Source of the DNA: Rhodococcus sp. 1163
GTDB taxonomy: Bacteria; Actinomycetota; Actinomycetes; Mycobacteriales; Mycobacteriaceae
Direction of reading: 5' to 3'
DNA length: 64,000 nucleotides
Assembly (NCBI RefSeq): GCF_002091985.1
Contig: NZ_MKKX01000030.1
Location: 62,001-126,000, forward strand
The position numbers and the translations under genes were made by a program. The notes under the pieces are model-generated. The model was not told where the DNA came from. It did not search any database and worked only from the letters and a program-made list of their open reading frames with translations. Position 1 is the stretch's first letter; each line of letters opens with the position of its first letter. Shown here piece by piece: positions 7,742 through 17,682 of this stretch.

Positions 7742-8791
7742 GTGGCGTCAGACAGTTCGGTCATCTCCAGGTATGCCGACGCGGTCGCGTCGGACGGCAC
7801 TACCGAGGCAGTACGTCGGTCTTCCACCGAACTACGCCTGCTGAGCCTGAACCCCTCGACGTACGAGACTCATTCCATCCACTCCCACGAACGGGTATGG
7901 ACCGAAACCAACTGCTATGTCGATCTGTGGATCGAACTCCTCCATTCGCTGGGCGCCGACCCGATTCCTGCATTGGCATTCGTGTTGAGCGCCGGTTGCG
8001 ACGGTCGGCAGTGGGACTTCGTCAAGATGCAGTCCGAGGATCTCCGCGCGCTCTACGGCATCGACGTGCACGAGATGAACGTGTGGCGTCCGATCCTCGA
8101 CCACATCCGCGAGGGGCTCGAGGACAGTGTGCTCGTCACCGTGGAGGTCGACGGCTTCTGGTTGCCCGACACCTCGGGTACCAGTTACCGCAACAACCAC
8201 ACCAAGACCACCATCGTTCCGAACTCGCTCGACGAGACCGAGAAGGTGCTCGGCTACTTCCACAACCGCGGTTACTTCGAGCTTTCGGGCGCAGATTTCG
8301 ACGGCGTGTTCAATCTCGCCCCCGCTCCGCATCCCGAGGTCCTGCTTCCGTACGTCGAGCAGATCAGGCTCGGCCGCAACACCATCGCGAGCGGTGCGGG
8401 GGACCGCGATCTCGACCTTGCGCGTGCGCACTTCGCGCGGAGGCCGTCGAACAACCCCGTCGACGCGCTTGCTCGACGCGTCATCGCCGATATCCCACTG
8501 GTTCAGCGGTCCGGTCCCGACGCATTCCATCTGTGGTCGTTCGGTCTGCTCCGTCAGTGCGGCGCGAGCGCCGAACTCGCCGCCGACCTCTGCGGGTACC
8601 TCGAGGCCCGCGGTGTGGCCGGTATCGGCGCGGCCGTGCCTCATTTTCTGCAGGTGGCTCAGGGCGCGAAAGCCGTTCAGTTCCGCATGGCCCGCGCCGC
8701 GCGCGGGCGTGCGGTGTCACTCGAAGATCCGCTCGCAGCGATGACCGCGAGCTGGAGTGCAGCGATGGATGTCATCTCGATCGCTCTGTGA
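7742..8791 (+). CDS. DUF1839 family protein
   Basis: A 349-residue soluble protein of the DUF1839 family. Characteristic stretches are ETNCYVDLWIELLHSLG near residue 55, ALAFVLSAGCDGRQWDFVK, and FWLPDTSGTSYRNNHTKTT near residue 140. The family is known mainly from neighbourhoods that also encode amino acid:carrier-protein ligases, as here, but has no established activity. The retained Cys, Asp and His would be compatible with an enzyme that handles the carrier-bound amino acid; this is a guess from context. The GTG start follows AGGAGG about six bases upstream. It leads a two-gene unit with the GH2 protein. Confidence 0.82.
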   Translation: MASDSSVISRYADAVASDGTTEAVRRSSTELRLLSLNPSTYETHSIHSHERVWTETNCYVDLWIELLHSLGADPIPALAFVLSAGCDGRQWDFVKMQSEDLRALYGIDVHEMNVWRPILDHIREGLEDSVLVTVEVDGFWLPDTSGTSYRNNHTKTTIVPNSLDETEKVLGYFHNRGYFELSGADFDGVFNLAPAPHPEVLLPYVEQIRLGRNTIASGAGDRDLDLARAHFARRPSNNPVDALARRVIADIPLVQRSGPDAFHLWSFGLLRQCGASAELAADLCGYLEARGVAGIGAAVPHFLQVAQGAKAVQFRMARAARGRAVSLEDPLAAMTASWSAAMDVISIAL

Positions 8792-8807
8792 GTGCAAGAT
8801 AACTTAG

Positions 8808-11222
8808 GTGAGCAGCGATCTCGAGAACTTTCTGGACGGCGCCGAGTGGCAGCTGACTGCAACGGAACCGGGATCGTGTCTGCATCCTGGTGAGCTCGGT
8901 GCGGACGCCGAGCGGTGCGTTGCCCTCGTGCCGGGCACCGTCGCCTCGGTGGTGGACCGGCCGGATCTCGACGCGTTCGACTGGTGGTTCACCACCTCGG
9001 TGTCCGTGCCCAGCGATATCGCTACGACGCTGACGTTCGAGGGCATCGCAACGAGGGCAACGATCTGGGTCGACGGCGCGGAGGCTGCCCAGGTTCGATC
9101 CATGTTCGTACCGACGACCCTCGACATCCCGGCCGGTATCTCCGTCGTCGAGATAGCGGTGCGTGTCGAGTCGATGGACGTCGTCCTCGGCAGTAGAAGA
9201 CCACGAGGACGCTGGCGATCCTCGCTGGTGGACAAGCAGGGCCTGCGGCACGAACGCACCACCCTGCTCGGCCGCGCCCCCGTGTACGGACCGGTTCCTG
9301 CCCCGATCGGCTTGTGGCGTCCGGTGACGCTACGGCCACGATCGCGTGCGCGACACTGTCGGCTCCACACCACGGTCGAGGGGACGGACGGGGTGCTGCG
9401 AGTCCGTGCAGATCTCGACGAGACGGTGTCGACTGTCACCGTCGACGTCGGCGATCGGCGGTTCTCCTACGCCGTCGACTCCTCGGATTTCGATGTGTCC
9501 GTGACCATCCCGGATGCCCGCCTCTGGTGGCCGCACACGCACGGTGAGCCGGTCCGATATCCCGTGTCCGTCACTCTCGACGAAGATCGTGTGCACAGTG
9601 CAATGGTCGGCTTTCGCCGAACCGAGTTGATTCGGCATGGGCGGTCGGTGGACCTGAGCGTCAACGGTGTTCGGGTTTTCGCTCGCGGAGGTTGTTGGAC
9701 TCCTCTCGATCCGACACGCCTGTGGGTCGAGGAAGAAGTCATGCGCGCGGAACTGCTGCGTATGCGTGACGCGGGACTGAACACGATCCGCATCGTCGGC
9801 ACGCTGGTGTACGAGCAACGTCAATTCTGGTCCCTCTGCGGCGAATTGGGCATCATGGTATGGCAGGATGTCATGCTCGCCACCACCGATCCGCCGCAGG
9901 ACCCTGAGTTCGTCGAGGTCCTCGAACGCGAACTCGAAGCACTGTTCGCGAGTATCGGAGGTAACCCGGCGTTGGCCGTCGTCAGTGGTGGCAGTGAGAC
10001 GCAGCAGCAGCCCACGATGCTGGGAATCACTGCTGCCGATCAACAGATCCCTCTGCTGGACAGTGTGATTCCCGAGATCCTCGAGAACTGTCTCGCCGGC
10101 ACCGCCTATGTCACTTCCAGTCCGTCGTCGACGTCCGGTGAACTGCACACCCACGTCGGTGACGGGATTGCGCACTACTTCGGTATCGGAGGCTATCTGC
10201 GGCCGATCGCCGACGTGCGCACGGCGCGTGTACGTTTCGCTGCCGAATGCCTGGCGTTCTCGATCCCGCCGGAGCGGCGAGCGGTGGATCGAATGTTCGG
10301 CTCCGCCAATGTTTCCGGTCATCATCCCGAGTGGAAGTCCGCGGTGCCACGCGACCGCGGATCGTCCTGGGACTTCGAGGATGTCCGAGATCATTACGTT
10401 CGAGCCATCTTCGCGGTCGACCCCCACCTCGTCCGTCGAACCGATGCCGAACTCTATCTCGATTACGGCCGCGCCTCCGTGTGTGAAGCCGTTACTGCAT
10501 CCTATTCGCATTGGCGCAGAACCGAATCCGAGTGCGGCGGCGCATTGGTACTGACTCTTCGCGACCTGGTCCCGGGAGCCGGTTGGGGGCTACGGGACTC
10601 CGCAGGAGACCCGAAGGCTCCGTGGTACAGCCTGGCGCGTATCAGCAGCCCGATCGCGGTGTTCCTCGTCGACGACGGTCTCGACGGTCTGAGCATCGAG
10701 ATGGTCGACGACACACCGGAGCCGCTGCAGGGAATTCTTCGGGTGTCACTGCATGGCGCGACGGGCCGAATCGGCGAGCCCTATGAACAGCCGATCGAAC
10801 TCGCGGGACACAGTTCGAAGATGCTTGCTCTCGACCGGGTCATCGGAACGTTCGCCGACGTCAACCACGCGTATCGATTCGGGACCCAGACGTACTCTTC
10901 GGTGGTGGCGGAGTTGGTCGACCTCGCAGGCGTTCGAGTCGCCGAGGCAACTCATCTCATCGGTGAGACACAAGTTCGACAGAACGATGTGGGTCTGTCC
11001 GCGTGCGTCGAACCAGTGGATTCGGGTCGGTGGTCGCTGACCGTGTCGACGAACTCGGCCGCTCAGTACGTATGCATCGACGTCGGCGGATTCGACACCA
11101 GTGACTCGTGGTTCCACCTCGCTGCAGGGGCGAGTAGAACGGTGACCCTGACCGGCGGTGGACCGAAACCGGCAGGGCATGTGCGTGCGCTCAATTCGGT
11201 GAAGCGAACGCAGATACGCTAA
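8808..11222 (+). CDS. GH2 (beta-mannosidase-like) glycoside hydrolase
   Basis: An 804-residue GH2-type protein: an N-terminal galactose-binding-like domain, an Ig-like domain, then a TIM barrel. In the barrel NTIRIVG and MVWQDVMLATTDPP match the mannosidase subgroup. GGSET holds the likely acid/base Glu397, and RFAAECLAFS the likely nucleophile Glu480, in place of the common NNE and SEFG forms. No signal peptide is present, so it should act in the cytoplasm on a glycan intermediate or lipid-linked precursor. The GTG start has only a weak ribosome site, 16 bases after the DUF1839 stop. It ends against the oppositely oriented glycosyltransferase (tail-to-tail overlap). Confidence 0.8.
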   Translation: MSSDLENFLDGAEWQLTATEPGSCLHPGELGADAERCVALVPGTVASVVDRPDLDAFDWWFTTSVSVPSDIATTLTFEGIATRATIWVDGAEAAQVRSMFVPTTLDIPAGISVVEIAVRVESMDVVLGSRRPRGRWRSSLVDKQGLRHERTTLLGRAPVYGPVPAPIGLWRPVTLRPRSRARHCRLHTTVEGTDGVLRVRADLDETVSTVTVDVGDRRFSYAVDSSDFDVSVTIPDARLWWPHTHGEPVRYPVSVTLDEDRVHSAMVGFRRTELIRHGRSVDLSVNGVRVFARGGCWTPLDPTRLWVEEEVMRAELLRMRDAGLNTIRIVGTLVYEQRQFWSLCGELGIMVWQDVMLATTDPPQDPEFVEVLERELEALFASIGGNPALAVVSGGSETQQQPTMLGITAADQQIPLLDSVIPEILENCLAGTAYVTSSPSSTSGELHTHVGDGIAHYFGIGGYLRPIADVRTARVRFAAECLAFSIPPERRAVDRMFGSANVSGHHPEWKSAVPRDRGSSWDFEDVRDHYVRAIFAVDPHLVRRTDAELYLDYGRASVCEAVTASYSHWRRTESECGGALVLTLRDLVPGAGWGLRDSAGDPKAPWYSLARISSPIAVFLVDDGLDGLSIEMVDDTPEPLQGILRVSLHGATGRIGEPYEQPIELAGHSSKMLALDRVIGTFADVNHAYRFGTQTYSSVVAELVDLAGVRVAEATHLIGETQVRQNDVGLSACVEPVDSGRWSLTVSTNSAAQYVCIDVGGFDTSDSWFHLAAGASRTVTLTGGGPKPAGHVRALNSVKRTQIR

Positions 11223-12184
11223 CCGGAGGTACGGCTCAATCGTCCACGTGCATAACCGAATCCGGCTGCGCCGAGGCTGGCGACGACAGCGAGCGCGCCC
11301 CACAAGCGGGCCGGGTTTCCCTGTGCCGCCGCAGCGGTTTCGCGTCCGACTGCGCGTGGCAGAATTTTGGCCGTGTACGAACGCTCGGAAGACAGGGCGT
11401 CCCCTGGGCCGATGAGACGAGCGATGGCAGCTTTGGAGACCCCCTCGGCGTAGCTCCGCGAGAGAAGATACCGGGGCCGCGTCCGGTCGGCGCTGACGTT
11501 GTGGTCGACGGCGATCGACGGGTCGAAGAGGATCTGCGCTTCGGGGTGCGTCTGACGGAGCCTGATGCACAGTTCGGTCTCTTCGCAGCCCAGCGGAATA
11601 CGCCCGATGCGGCCGATGCCGGAGATGAATCCGCCCAGCTCCACGATCGGTGCGCGACGGAAAGACATGTTGGCGCCCATCAAGTTACGAACCGTCGAGG
11701 TGGTCGTGGGCTGACCACGGTAGGTACAGCCCACGATCCAATCCAGTTCACCCGGTTCTCCCGCGACCGCGGTCGGTAGGAAAGCGGGACGAGAACTGGG
11801 CCAGACCGGGTGCGCGGACCCGCCTACCGCGTAGACGTTGGGGTCCGCGTAATGCGCCGAAATCGATGCAATCCATTCGGTCGAGCGTGGTGCGGCGTCG
11901 TCGTCGAGGAACACCACGATGTCACCTGACGCGAGGTCCAACGAGGTGTTGCGGGCCCCGGACAAGCCACGCGGATGCGAGTTCTCGACAACGTTCACGG
12001 CCGAACTACGCGGCAGAAACTCTGCCCGTGCACGCTCGAACAACCGCTCGTTGTGGTCGATGACGACCAGTAGTTCCGTCGCAGCCGTGGACTGGCCCAA
12101 CACGGCATCGACTGCCGCACTGAGGTCGTCCCAGCGATCGAGCGTGTAGGCGCAGACGACGACCGACGAGGTGAGCTTGCTCAC
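11219..12184 (-). CDS. family 2 glycosyltransferase
   Basis: A 321-residue GT-A enzyme. SSVVVCAYTLDRWDDL opens the nucleotide-sugar fold, GLSGARNTSLDLASGDIVVF leads to the metal-binding DDDAAP, and GCEETELCIRL carries the likely catalytic acidic residues. A hydrophobic segment near residue 295 may anchor the C-terminus to the membrane. The GTG start overlaps the stop of the upstream gene (GTGA), so it is the last gene of a two-gene leftward unit. Donor and acceptor cannot be read. Confidence 0.85.
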   Translation of the reverse strand: MSKLTSSVVVCAYTLDRWDDLSAAVDAVLGQSTAATELLVVIDHNERLFERARAEFLPRSSAVNVVENSHPRGLSGARNTSLDLASGDIVVFLDDDAAPRSTEWIASISAHYADPNVYAVGGSAHPVWPSSRPAFLPTAVAGEPGELDWIVGCTYRGQPTTTSTVRNLMGANMSFRRAPIVELGGFISGIGRIGRIPLGCEETELCIRLRQTHPEAQILFDPSIAVDHNVSADRTRPRYLLSRSYAEGVSKAAIARLIGPGDALSSERSYTAKILPRAVGRETAAAAQGNPARLWGALAVVASLGAAGFGYARGRLSRTSG

Positions 12185-13041
12185 GCCGATTTCTTGTGCA
12201 GTGGAATCGAATTCAATTCGTCGAAGACCTCGAACGCTTCGAATTCCAGGTCCATGTCGGTACGCGCATCGTTGGTGCTGCGGCCCGGACGTGGGATGGA
12301 CTCCTTGGCGAGCCGACGTGCACGCAGACGTTCGGTGAACAGCGTGCGGAGTACGCGGAAGCCATCGGAGAACGTGCGGAGGTTGGACTGGCCGTAGATC
12401 CGAGCCAGCTCGATGCTCGGCACTTCCTGAATACGAACGTCTGCCTCGGCGAAACGGCAATTGATGATGGTCTCGATCTCGAAGCCATCGCCCCAGAGCA
12501 TCTCGCCCTCGGCGTGCTCCTGCTCGAGTGCCGGCAGGTCCAGCACCGGCACCAGATCGCGCCAGAATGCGTTGTAGCCGTAGCACAAATCGGAGAACTT
12601 GGTCCCGAAGAGCGTGTTCGCAACCAGGTGCAAGCCACCGTTACCGGCGCGACGCAGGGGAGTGATGTCGTGGCTTCCGCCGCCCGGGGTGAAGCGGCTG
12701 CCCTTCGCGAAATCGGCACCGGCGAGGAGCGCGTCGACGAATCGTGGGATCTCGTCCGCGTTGGCAGAGCCGTCGGCGTCGAACATCACGATGATGTCGC
12801 CGGTTGCGGCTTCGAACCCGCAGGCAAGAGCGTTGCCCTTGCCCTTGCGGGTCTGCTTGATGATGCGGATGTCTCCGCGAATCTCACGAGCGGCATCGAT
12901 GGTCCCGTCGACGGAACCGCCGTCGACCAACACGAGTTCGTAATCATGCGAAAGCAGCGGCAGAACGTGCCTCAGATTGGCAGCCTCGTTGAGAGTGGGG
13001 ATGACGATGCTGATGCGCGGGTTCATGGAGTTCATTGCCAT
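12181..13041 (-). CDS. dolichyl-phosphate-mannose-synthase-like glycosyltransferase
   Basis: A 286-residue family 2 glycosyltransferase of the DPM1/GtrB type. It has ISIVIPTLNEAANL, LVDGGSVDGT, GKGNALACGFEAATGD and the metal site DADGS. The later stretch SDLCYGYNAFWRD is typical of polyprenyl-phosphate hexose synthases. It lacks the two C-terminal helices of GtrB, so it is probably a peripheral membrane enzyme that makes a polyprenyl-phosphate sugar used on the outer face. The ATG at 13041 is used here; the Met two codons later has better spacing to a GGA. Confidence 0.83.
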   Translation of the reverse strand: MAMNSMNPRISIVIPTLNEAANLRHVLPLLSHDYELVLVDGGSVDGTIDAAREIRGDIRIIKQTRKGKGNALACGFEAATGDIIVMFDADGSANADEIPRFVDALLAGADFAKGSRFTPGGGSHDITPLRRAGNGGLHLVANTLFGTKFSDLCYGYNAFWRDLVPVLDLPALEQEHAEGEMLWGDGFEIETIINCRFAEADVRIQEVPSIELARIYGQSNLRTFSDGFRVLRTLFTERLRARRLAKESIPRPGRSTNDARTDMDLEFEAFEVFDELNSIPLHKKSA

Positions 13042-13260
13042 TCCAAACAGGTATTAGTGCGGTGACCGACTTAGGCTTGGAACATCTGCGGCGCGACCCC
13101 CGGCGGATCCCACAGACTGGACAAGTACGCGTTCGGTTTTTCGAATGCGACATCCTGTTTTCGACCTGCATATACCTTAAAAGATGCTTTGTGATTGTCA
13201 AGCTGCGCGTAAACAATCCGTGGTGCTGTTTGTGAGACGTTGCTCATACCAATTGAATGT
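13042..13260 (-). promoter_or_regulatory. promoter and operator region of the two-gene glycosyltransferase unit
   Basis: This AT-rich gap holds the promoter for leftward transcription of 13041-11219. On the minus strand, TTGACA (13201-13196) is a good -35, with AGGTAT about 18 bases on as a possible -10. Ten bases upstream of the -35 lies AAACA (13211-13215)-N11-TGTTT (13227-13231), the palindrome also seen at the other two promoters of the locus. No gene is seen in this gap. Confidence 0.55.
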
Positions 13261-15435
13261 TTAATCCACTGGTCGCTCGAATACGAGGGTGTCAGCGTCC
13301 TGCGACCGTAACGACCAGGCAGGATTCGATCTCAACCAACGCTCGAACGTCTCCGCAGCACCCTCCTGCATGAATCCGTAATACTTCATCGACTCGAGCG
13401 ACTGACGGGTCAAAATCACGTACGACGGCGTGCCGCGCTGCGACGCATCCCAGTCGAAGGCTTCGAGTTGCTCGGCCGTCGGGAACTCGAGCATGTATTC
13501 GGGGCCGTAATAGTTCAGGGGCGCGTCGAACAACTCGTTCGCCTCGGCCTGCGCTACGTACTTTGCCGTCGACCTGATCGGGTAGCCGGCGGGATAGAGC
13601 AGGGTGAACGTCGAACCCACGGGCGCTTGCGCGACCAGGTCCCGCGTTTGGTCGACCTGCGCACGATTCTCGATGATCAGCGGCCACAAACCGAAGTAAC
13701 CCTGCAACCCGAAGGTCGCTGCGCCGACGGTCCCCAGAACTGCAGCTGCCATCGCGGCGCGGGTGCCCACTCTGCCCAGGGTGGAACGGGCGGCCGACGG
13801 CTCCATGTCGAGGGCGGCGAGCAGCATCGGGGCGATCAGCAACGCACAGCCGGGAATGGCGTACAGGTACACCCGGAAGATCGCTTCGCCGCCGTAGCTC
13901 TGCCCAGCGAGGAGAGCGATCGAGCCGAAGGCCATGACCATCGGCGCCCAGAACGTCTTTTTGGTTCGCCAGGCGTACACGATCGATGCCATCGCCAGCG
14001 CAAAGACACCCGCCGACAAGGCCCGACACACCAGGGAAGTCACCTGCTTGCCCAGGATTCCCGGCGCCTGAACGTTGCTCGCGGCGTTCTCCACCGGATC
14101 GAAACCGGACAGCAGCCCGTACGGGGCGACGATGGACAACCGGGGATAGAGATAACCCAGAAGAATGATCGCCAGCGGAAACATGAGCCACCACGGCTTG
14201 GCTCGCCGAGTGACGAGCAGAACTCCGGTGACTGCGAACAGCCAGTACGGGGTCAGTTGGTGCGTGGGTACCAGCGCCGCGAACGGGATGATGGCCAGGA
14301 ACCCCGCAACCCGCAGTTGCATCGAAGCGAGCAGTAACACCATGAAACCCACGGCGAGAACGAAACCGAGTGCCTGCGGGGCGTAGTAGTCCTGGCCGAC
14401 CCAGTTCACCAATTCCGCGATCATCGCCGCGGTGACCGCGACGCGTCGCCGGAGCTTCAGAACCCGGGCGAGCGAATAGACGAACACCGCAGTGAGGACG
14501 TGAATCATCGGTGCGAAGACGTGCGCGAGGGAGAGGATTCCGAAGTTGCTGACCTGACCGAACCACGCAGTGACCACGAAAAAACTGGGCCACTGTGAGT
14601 AGATGTCGATTCCATTGGGCGGCAACGCCCCGAACGCCAGAATGTATTCGGTGACTGCGACGTGCTTGTACGTCCACTCGTACACCGGCGCATCGGTCAC
14701 GAGCGTGACCGTCACGCGCTGCACGAGAATGGCTACGCCGATAGCAGCAACAGCGATACGCAACTGATGACGACGAACCGCCGTCAGAAAAGCTACGACC
14801 ACCAGGGCCATACAGATGACCAGGATGGGACCGGTGCCTGCGGACAGAAGCCCGAACTGTGAATAGCCGGCGCTCTCGAGCCCTGGCAGGGCGGGCAGCC
14901 ACAGCACGACGGCCAGCGCCAGCAAGAGGCCGGCGACATTGTGACGGAGGAATTCTCGATCCCACACGATCTCGGCGGCACGCTGTACGCGTCCGCGTAT
15001 CGACTGACGCGAGAAGGCCTGCCGAGCCCACTCTCGCCACCCCTGCACCTCAGGCCATTCACTGTGCCTGCGATACCAGAGTGCCGAGGATCCGAGCTGC
15101 GCCAACGCCACGATCGCGGTGATCCAACGCGGTGACCACTGATAACCCCACATGGCTGCCGTCGTGACGAGAACGAAGGACGCGAGACTCAGGATGGGAA
15201 CGGCGGCAAGTCGAGCCCGCGGTGGAATGTAGATCCAGGTCAGAATCGCCGATCCGGGCCCGGTGAACACGGTCACCGCGAGAAGAGCAGCACGAATCGG
15301 GGCGGGCAGCGGTGCCATCGCCACCAACGCCGCGACGGCGGCAAGAACTGCTACGTCGGCGAATCGGATGCCAGGGCGCGGCGACGTCGACGCTCGATGG
15401 GCGACGTCGCGGATATCAGTCGAGGACAGGGACAC
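13261..15435 (-). CDS. large polytopic membrane protein, possible glycan polymerase or transferase
   Basis: A 724-residue protein with at least a dozen hydrophobic helices over about residues 25-600, then a soluble C-terminal domain of about 120 residues. Long outer loops contain EWTYKHVAVTEYILAFGALP and YSQWPSFFVVTAWFG. This pattern resembles membrane glycosyltransferases of the GT-C kind that use polyprenyl-phosphate sugars, but I see no decisive motif. Its place beside a DPM-like enzyme and a flippase fits such a role. The GTG start overlaps the end of the upstream glycosyltransferase by 20 bases, indicating coupling. It is the last gene of the long leftward unit. Confidence 0.7.
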   Translation of the reverse strand: MSLSSTDIRDVAHRASTSPRPGIRFADVAVLAAVAALVAMAPLPAPIRAALLAVTVFTGPGSAILTWIYIPPRARLAAVPILSLASFVLVTTAAMWGYQWSPRWITAIVALAQLGSSALWYRRHSEWPEVQGWREWARQAFSRQSIRGRVQRAAEIVWDREFLRHNVAGLLLALAVVLWLPALPGLESAGYSQFGLLSAGTGPILVICMALVVVAFLTAVRRHQLRIAVAAIGVAILVQRVTVTLVTDAPVYEWTYKHVAVTEYILAFGALPPNGIDIYSQWPSFFVVTAWFGQVSNFGILSLAHVFAPMIHVLTAVFVYSLARVLKLRRRVAVTAAMIAELVNWVGQDYYAPQALGFVLAVGFMVLLLASMQLRVAGFLAIIPFAALVPTHQLTPYWLFAVTGVLLVTRRAKPWWLMFPLAIILLGYLYPRLSIVAPYGLLSGFDPVENAASNVQAPGILGKQVTSLVCRALSAGVFALAMASIVYAWRTKKTFWAPMVMAFGSIALLAGQSYGGEAIFRVYLYAIPGCALLIAPMLLAALDMEPSAARSTLGRVGTRAAMAAAVLGTVGAATFGLQGYFGLWPLIIENRAQVDQTRDLVAQAPVGSTFTLLYPAGYPIRSTAKYVAQAEANELFDAPLNYYGPEYMLEFPTAEQLEAFDWDASQRGTPSYVILTRQSLESMKYYGFMQEGAAETFERWLRSNPAWSLRSQDADTLVFERPVD

Positions 15436-16711
15436 GGCTCACCGCCGACAACGGTGTACGGACGCGGCCCTCACGTCGGCTCCGACGCAATGCACCCGGA
15501 CCTTTGGCGATGGACAGCAGTTCCATCCGGCCGATTCCGTCCGGCAGATCCGCGGCGAGATCGTCCGGGGGAGAGGCGACTTTGCTCATCTTCACCGACA
15601 GCCGGACGGCGCTACCGAGCCTTCGCACCGCGACGCGTGCCGCGAGAGTCGCGGCCCGTCGATCCGTCGCTACCGTCGTCAACCATGCCCCCAGCCCGAG
15701 CCCGTACCCGCGAGCCTGGACCGCAAGCGCGTCCGAATCGGCGCGATGACGATGCCACACGATCGACGCAGGCTCGTAGACCAATTGGTCCCCTGCCATG
15801 AGCACGCGGAAGAACATGTCGAGGTCCTCACCACCATTGGTCGGGGACCCGACGCCCAACGCTTCGTCGAATCCACCGAGATCGAACATGCGGTCGCGGG
15901 AGACGGCGAAATTCGCGCCCGTGCCGTACATACCGACCTGGAACGGGAACAGTGGAACGTCCGCTGGAGGATGGGCGAGGTCGTAGATCCGAGGCGTCAC
16001 CGAACTGGCCCAGCCGACGCGTCGATCGAAGTAGGCCTGCGCATGAGTTCGGATCTCCCCGCTCGGGACGATCCCCGATACGCACGTCACCCGATCGCCG
16101 CGTCGGAATCCGCGGGCAATGCTCCGAAGCCACAACGAGTCGACGGCCACGTCGTCGTCGGTGAACGCCACGATAGGGTGCCGGGCGGCACGCAGACCGG
16201 TATTTCGTGCACGGGACAACCCTGCGATGGGCTCGGACACGACACGAACCCGTGGATCTGCCAGCAATCGAACGTAATCGACGGTGGCGTTCGTCGGCGA
16301 TGCATTGTCGACGACGACGACCTCGAAGTCCGGGTAGTCCACCGCCAGCACCGAGGCCAACGCCCCGCGCAGATGATCGATCCGATCGCGAGTGCAGATC
16401 ACCACGGAGACAGCAGGCATGAGCGGGTGCGGAGCCGAGACGGCGGCGGGAGATTCCCCGGGATCTACGACGTCGAGTGTGCGCACGCGCTCGATGAGAG
16501 TGTCGACCGAGACACAGCCGTCCAGGATCGGAAGTTCGACGAAGCCCATCGGGTCCATGCCGTGCCGAACGAGAAGCCGTGCACGTGAATAGCCCTCCGC
16601 GTCCGACAGGGACAGGGACTCGGGCATCTCGTGCTCGATGTCGACGTCGCCGATCCAGAGTGCGCCGTCCCATTCCGGTGACTGCAATCTTTCGAGTGCG
16701 GGGTTCAACAC
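15416..16711 (-). CDS. family 2 glycosyltransferase with N-terminal extension
   Basis: A 431-residue enzyme. The first 100 residues form an extra domain without a clear family. The GT-A domain begins at VSVVICTRDRIDHLRGAL, continues with VVVDNASPTN and GLSRARNTGLRAARHPIVAF, and has the metal site TDDDVAVD. GGFDEALG and GGEDLDMFFRVL supply the acceptor-side acidic residues. This form is typical of rhamnosyl- or mannosyl-transferases in actinobacterial surface glycans. It lies in the long leftward unit, 44 bases after the GH16 gene. Confidence 0.85.
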   Translation of the reverse strand: MLNPALERLQSPEWDGALWIGDVDIEHEMPESLSLSDAEGYSRARLLVRHGMDPMGFVELPILDGCVSVDTLIERVRTLDVVDPGESPAAVSAPHPLMPAVSVVICTRDRIDHLRGALASVLAVDYPDFEVVVVDNASPTNATVDYVRLLADPRVRVVSEPIAGLSRARNTGLRAARHPIVAFTDDDVAVDSLWLRSIARGFRRGDRVTCVSGIVPSGEIRTHAQAYFDRRVGWASSVTPRIYDLAHPPADVPLFPFQVGMYGTGANFAVSRDRMFDLGGFDEALGVGSPTNGGEDLDMFFRVLMAGDQLVYEPASIVWHRHRADSDALAVQARGYGLGLGAWLTTVATDRRAATLAARVAVRRLGSAVRLSVKMSKVASPPDDLAADLPDGIGRMELLSIAKGPGALRRSRREGRVRTPLSAVSRVPVLD

Positions 16712-16755
16712 GAGGGGAGATCCTTTCGATACGGCCAGGGTGGTGCCGAAGAGCT

Positions 16756-17682
16756 TCAGTCGGTTCGGTAACGAACCCAGTCGATGGACATCGTGGCCGG
16801 GAACTTCGTCTGTGCAGTGGTCGGTCCCGGCCAGTCTCCTGCGACCGCAACGTTGAACAGGAGATAGAACGGCTTGTCGAACACCCAGTATTCGTCACCG
16901 CCGGTCAGATCGGCGGGTGTGATCGTGGAGAGAACGGTCTCGTCCATGCCTGTGACGACCTTGTCCGGCGACCGTTCGACCCAGTAGGTGTGAAAGTCCT
17001 CGGACAGCGGTTCGATCGGAATTCCCGAGGTGCCCGACTTCTGACTGTTCAGGCTGTCGGCCTCCGGGGCATGGATACCGGAGTGATAGTTGTCGGCGGC
17101 ATTGAGGGTCTCGATCACGTCGATTTCGCCCGAGATCGGCCACCCGACGGAATCGATGTCGGTGCCCAGAAGCCAGAACGCCGGATGGAGTCCTTGGCCC
17201 GCAGGCATTTTTATGCGAGCTTCGACGCGGCCATAGGTGAACTCGAATTTGTCCTTCGTCGTCACCCGCGCCGAGGTGTATCCGCCGGCAGCGTCCAGTG
17301 CGGAGATGTCGAGGTTGCCCGATCCGTCCTGAGCCGAGTTGTCCGTCGAGTCGGTGTAGTCCTGCTTCTCGTTGTTTCCCCACCCGGTTCGGCCGGTGTC
17401 GTAACTCCATTTGCTCGAGTCGAGAGCGCTACCACGAGCGGCGTCGAACTCGTCGTAGACGGTGAACTCGCTGCCGTTTCCGCTGGCGTCGGATTCTTCC
17501 TTGTCCCCGCTCGGTTGCACCCACAACTCTCGATACGCGACCGTGCCCGACACTGCCACCGTCGCCGCAACTACCGCAGCGCTCAGCAGCCGAGGCCAGA
17601 GCTTCTTCTTCGGCGGCGGAGTCGAACCCGATGATGGGAGCCGGGAAACCTCGACGGTTTTCGGGTCTACCTGCTGCGTCAT
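16756..17682 (-). CDS. membrane-anchored GH16 glycanase
   Basis: A 308-residue protein with a cytoplasmic N-terminus, one membrane anchor (about residues 30-50) and an outer GH16 jelly-roll domain. The catalytic motif is SGEIDVIE, with Glu186 as likely nucleophile, Asp188 as helper and Glu191 as acid/base. GLHPAFWLLG and DFHTYWVE are also family signatures. GH16 enzymes cut or transfer beta-1,3/1,4-glucans and galactans with retention. Outside the cell it could trim or cross-link the glycan made by this locus. The ATG overlaps the upstream stop (ATGA). Confidence 0.9.
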   Translation of the reverse strand: MTQQVDPKTVEVSRLPSSGSTPPPKKKLWPRLLSAAVVAATVAVSGTVAYRELWVQPSGDKEESDASGNGSEFTVYDEFDAARGSALDSSKWSYDTGRTGWGNNEKQDYTDSTDNSAQDGSGNLDISALDAAGGYTSARVTTKDKFEFTYGRVEARIKMPAGQGLHPAFWLLGTDIDSVGWPISGEIDVIETLNAADNYHSGIHAPEADSLNSQKSGTSGIPIEPLSEDFHTYWVERSPDKVVTGMDETVLSTITPADLTGGDEYWVFDKPFYLLFNVAVAGDWPGPTTAQTKFPATMSIDWVRYRTD

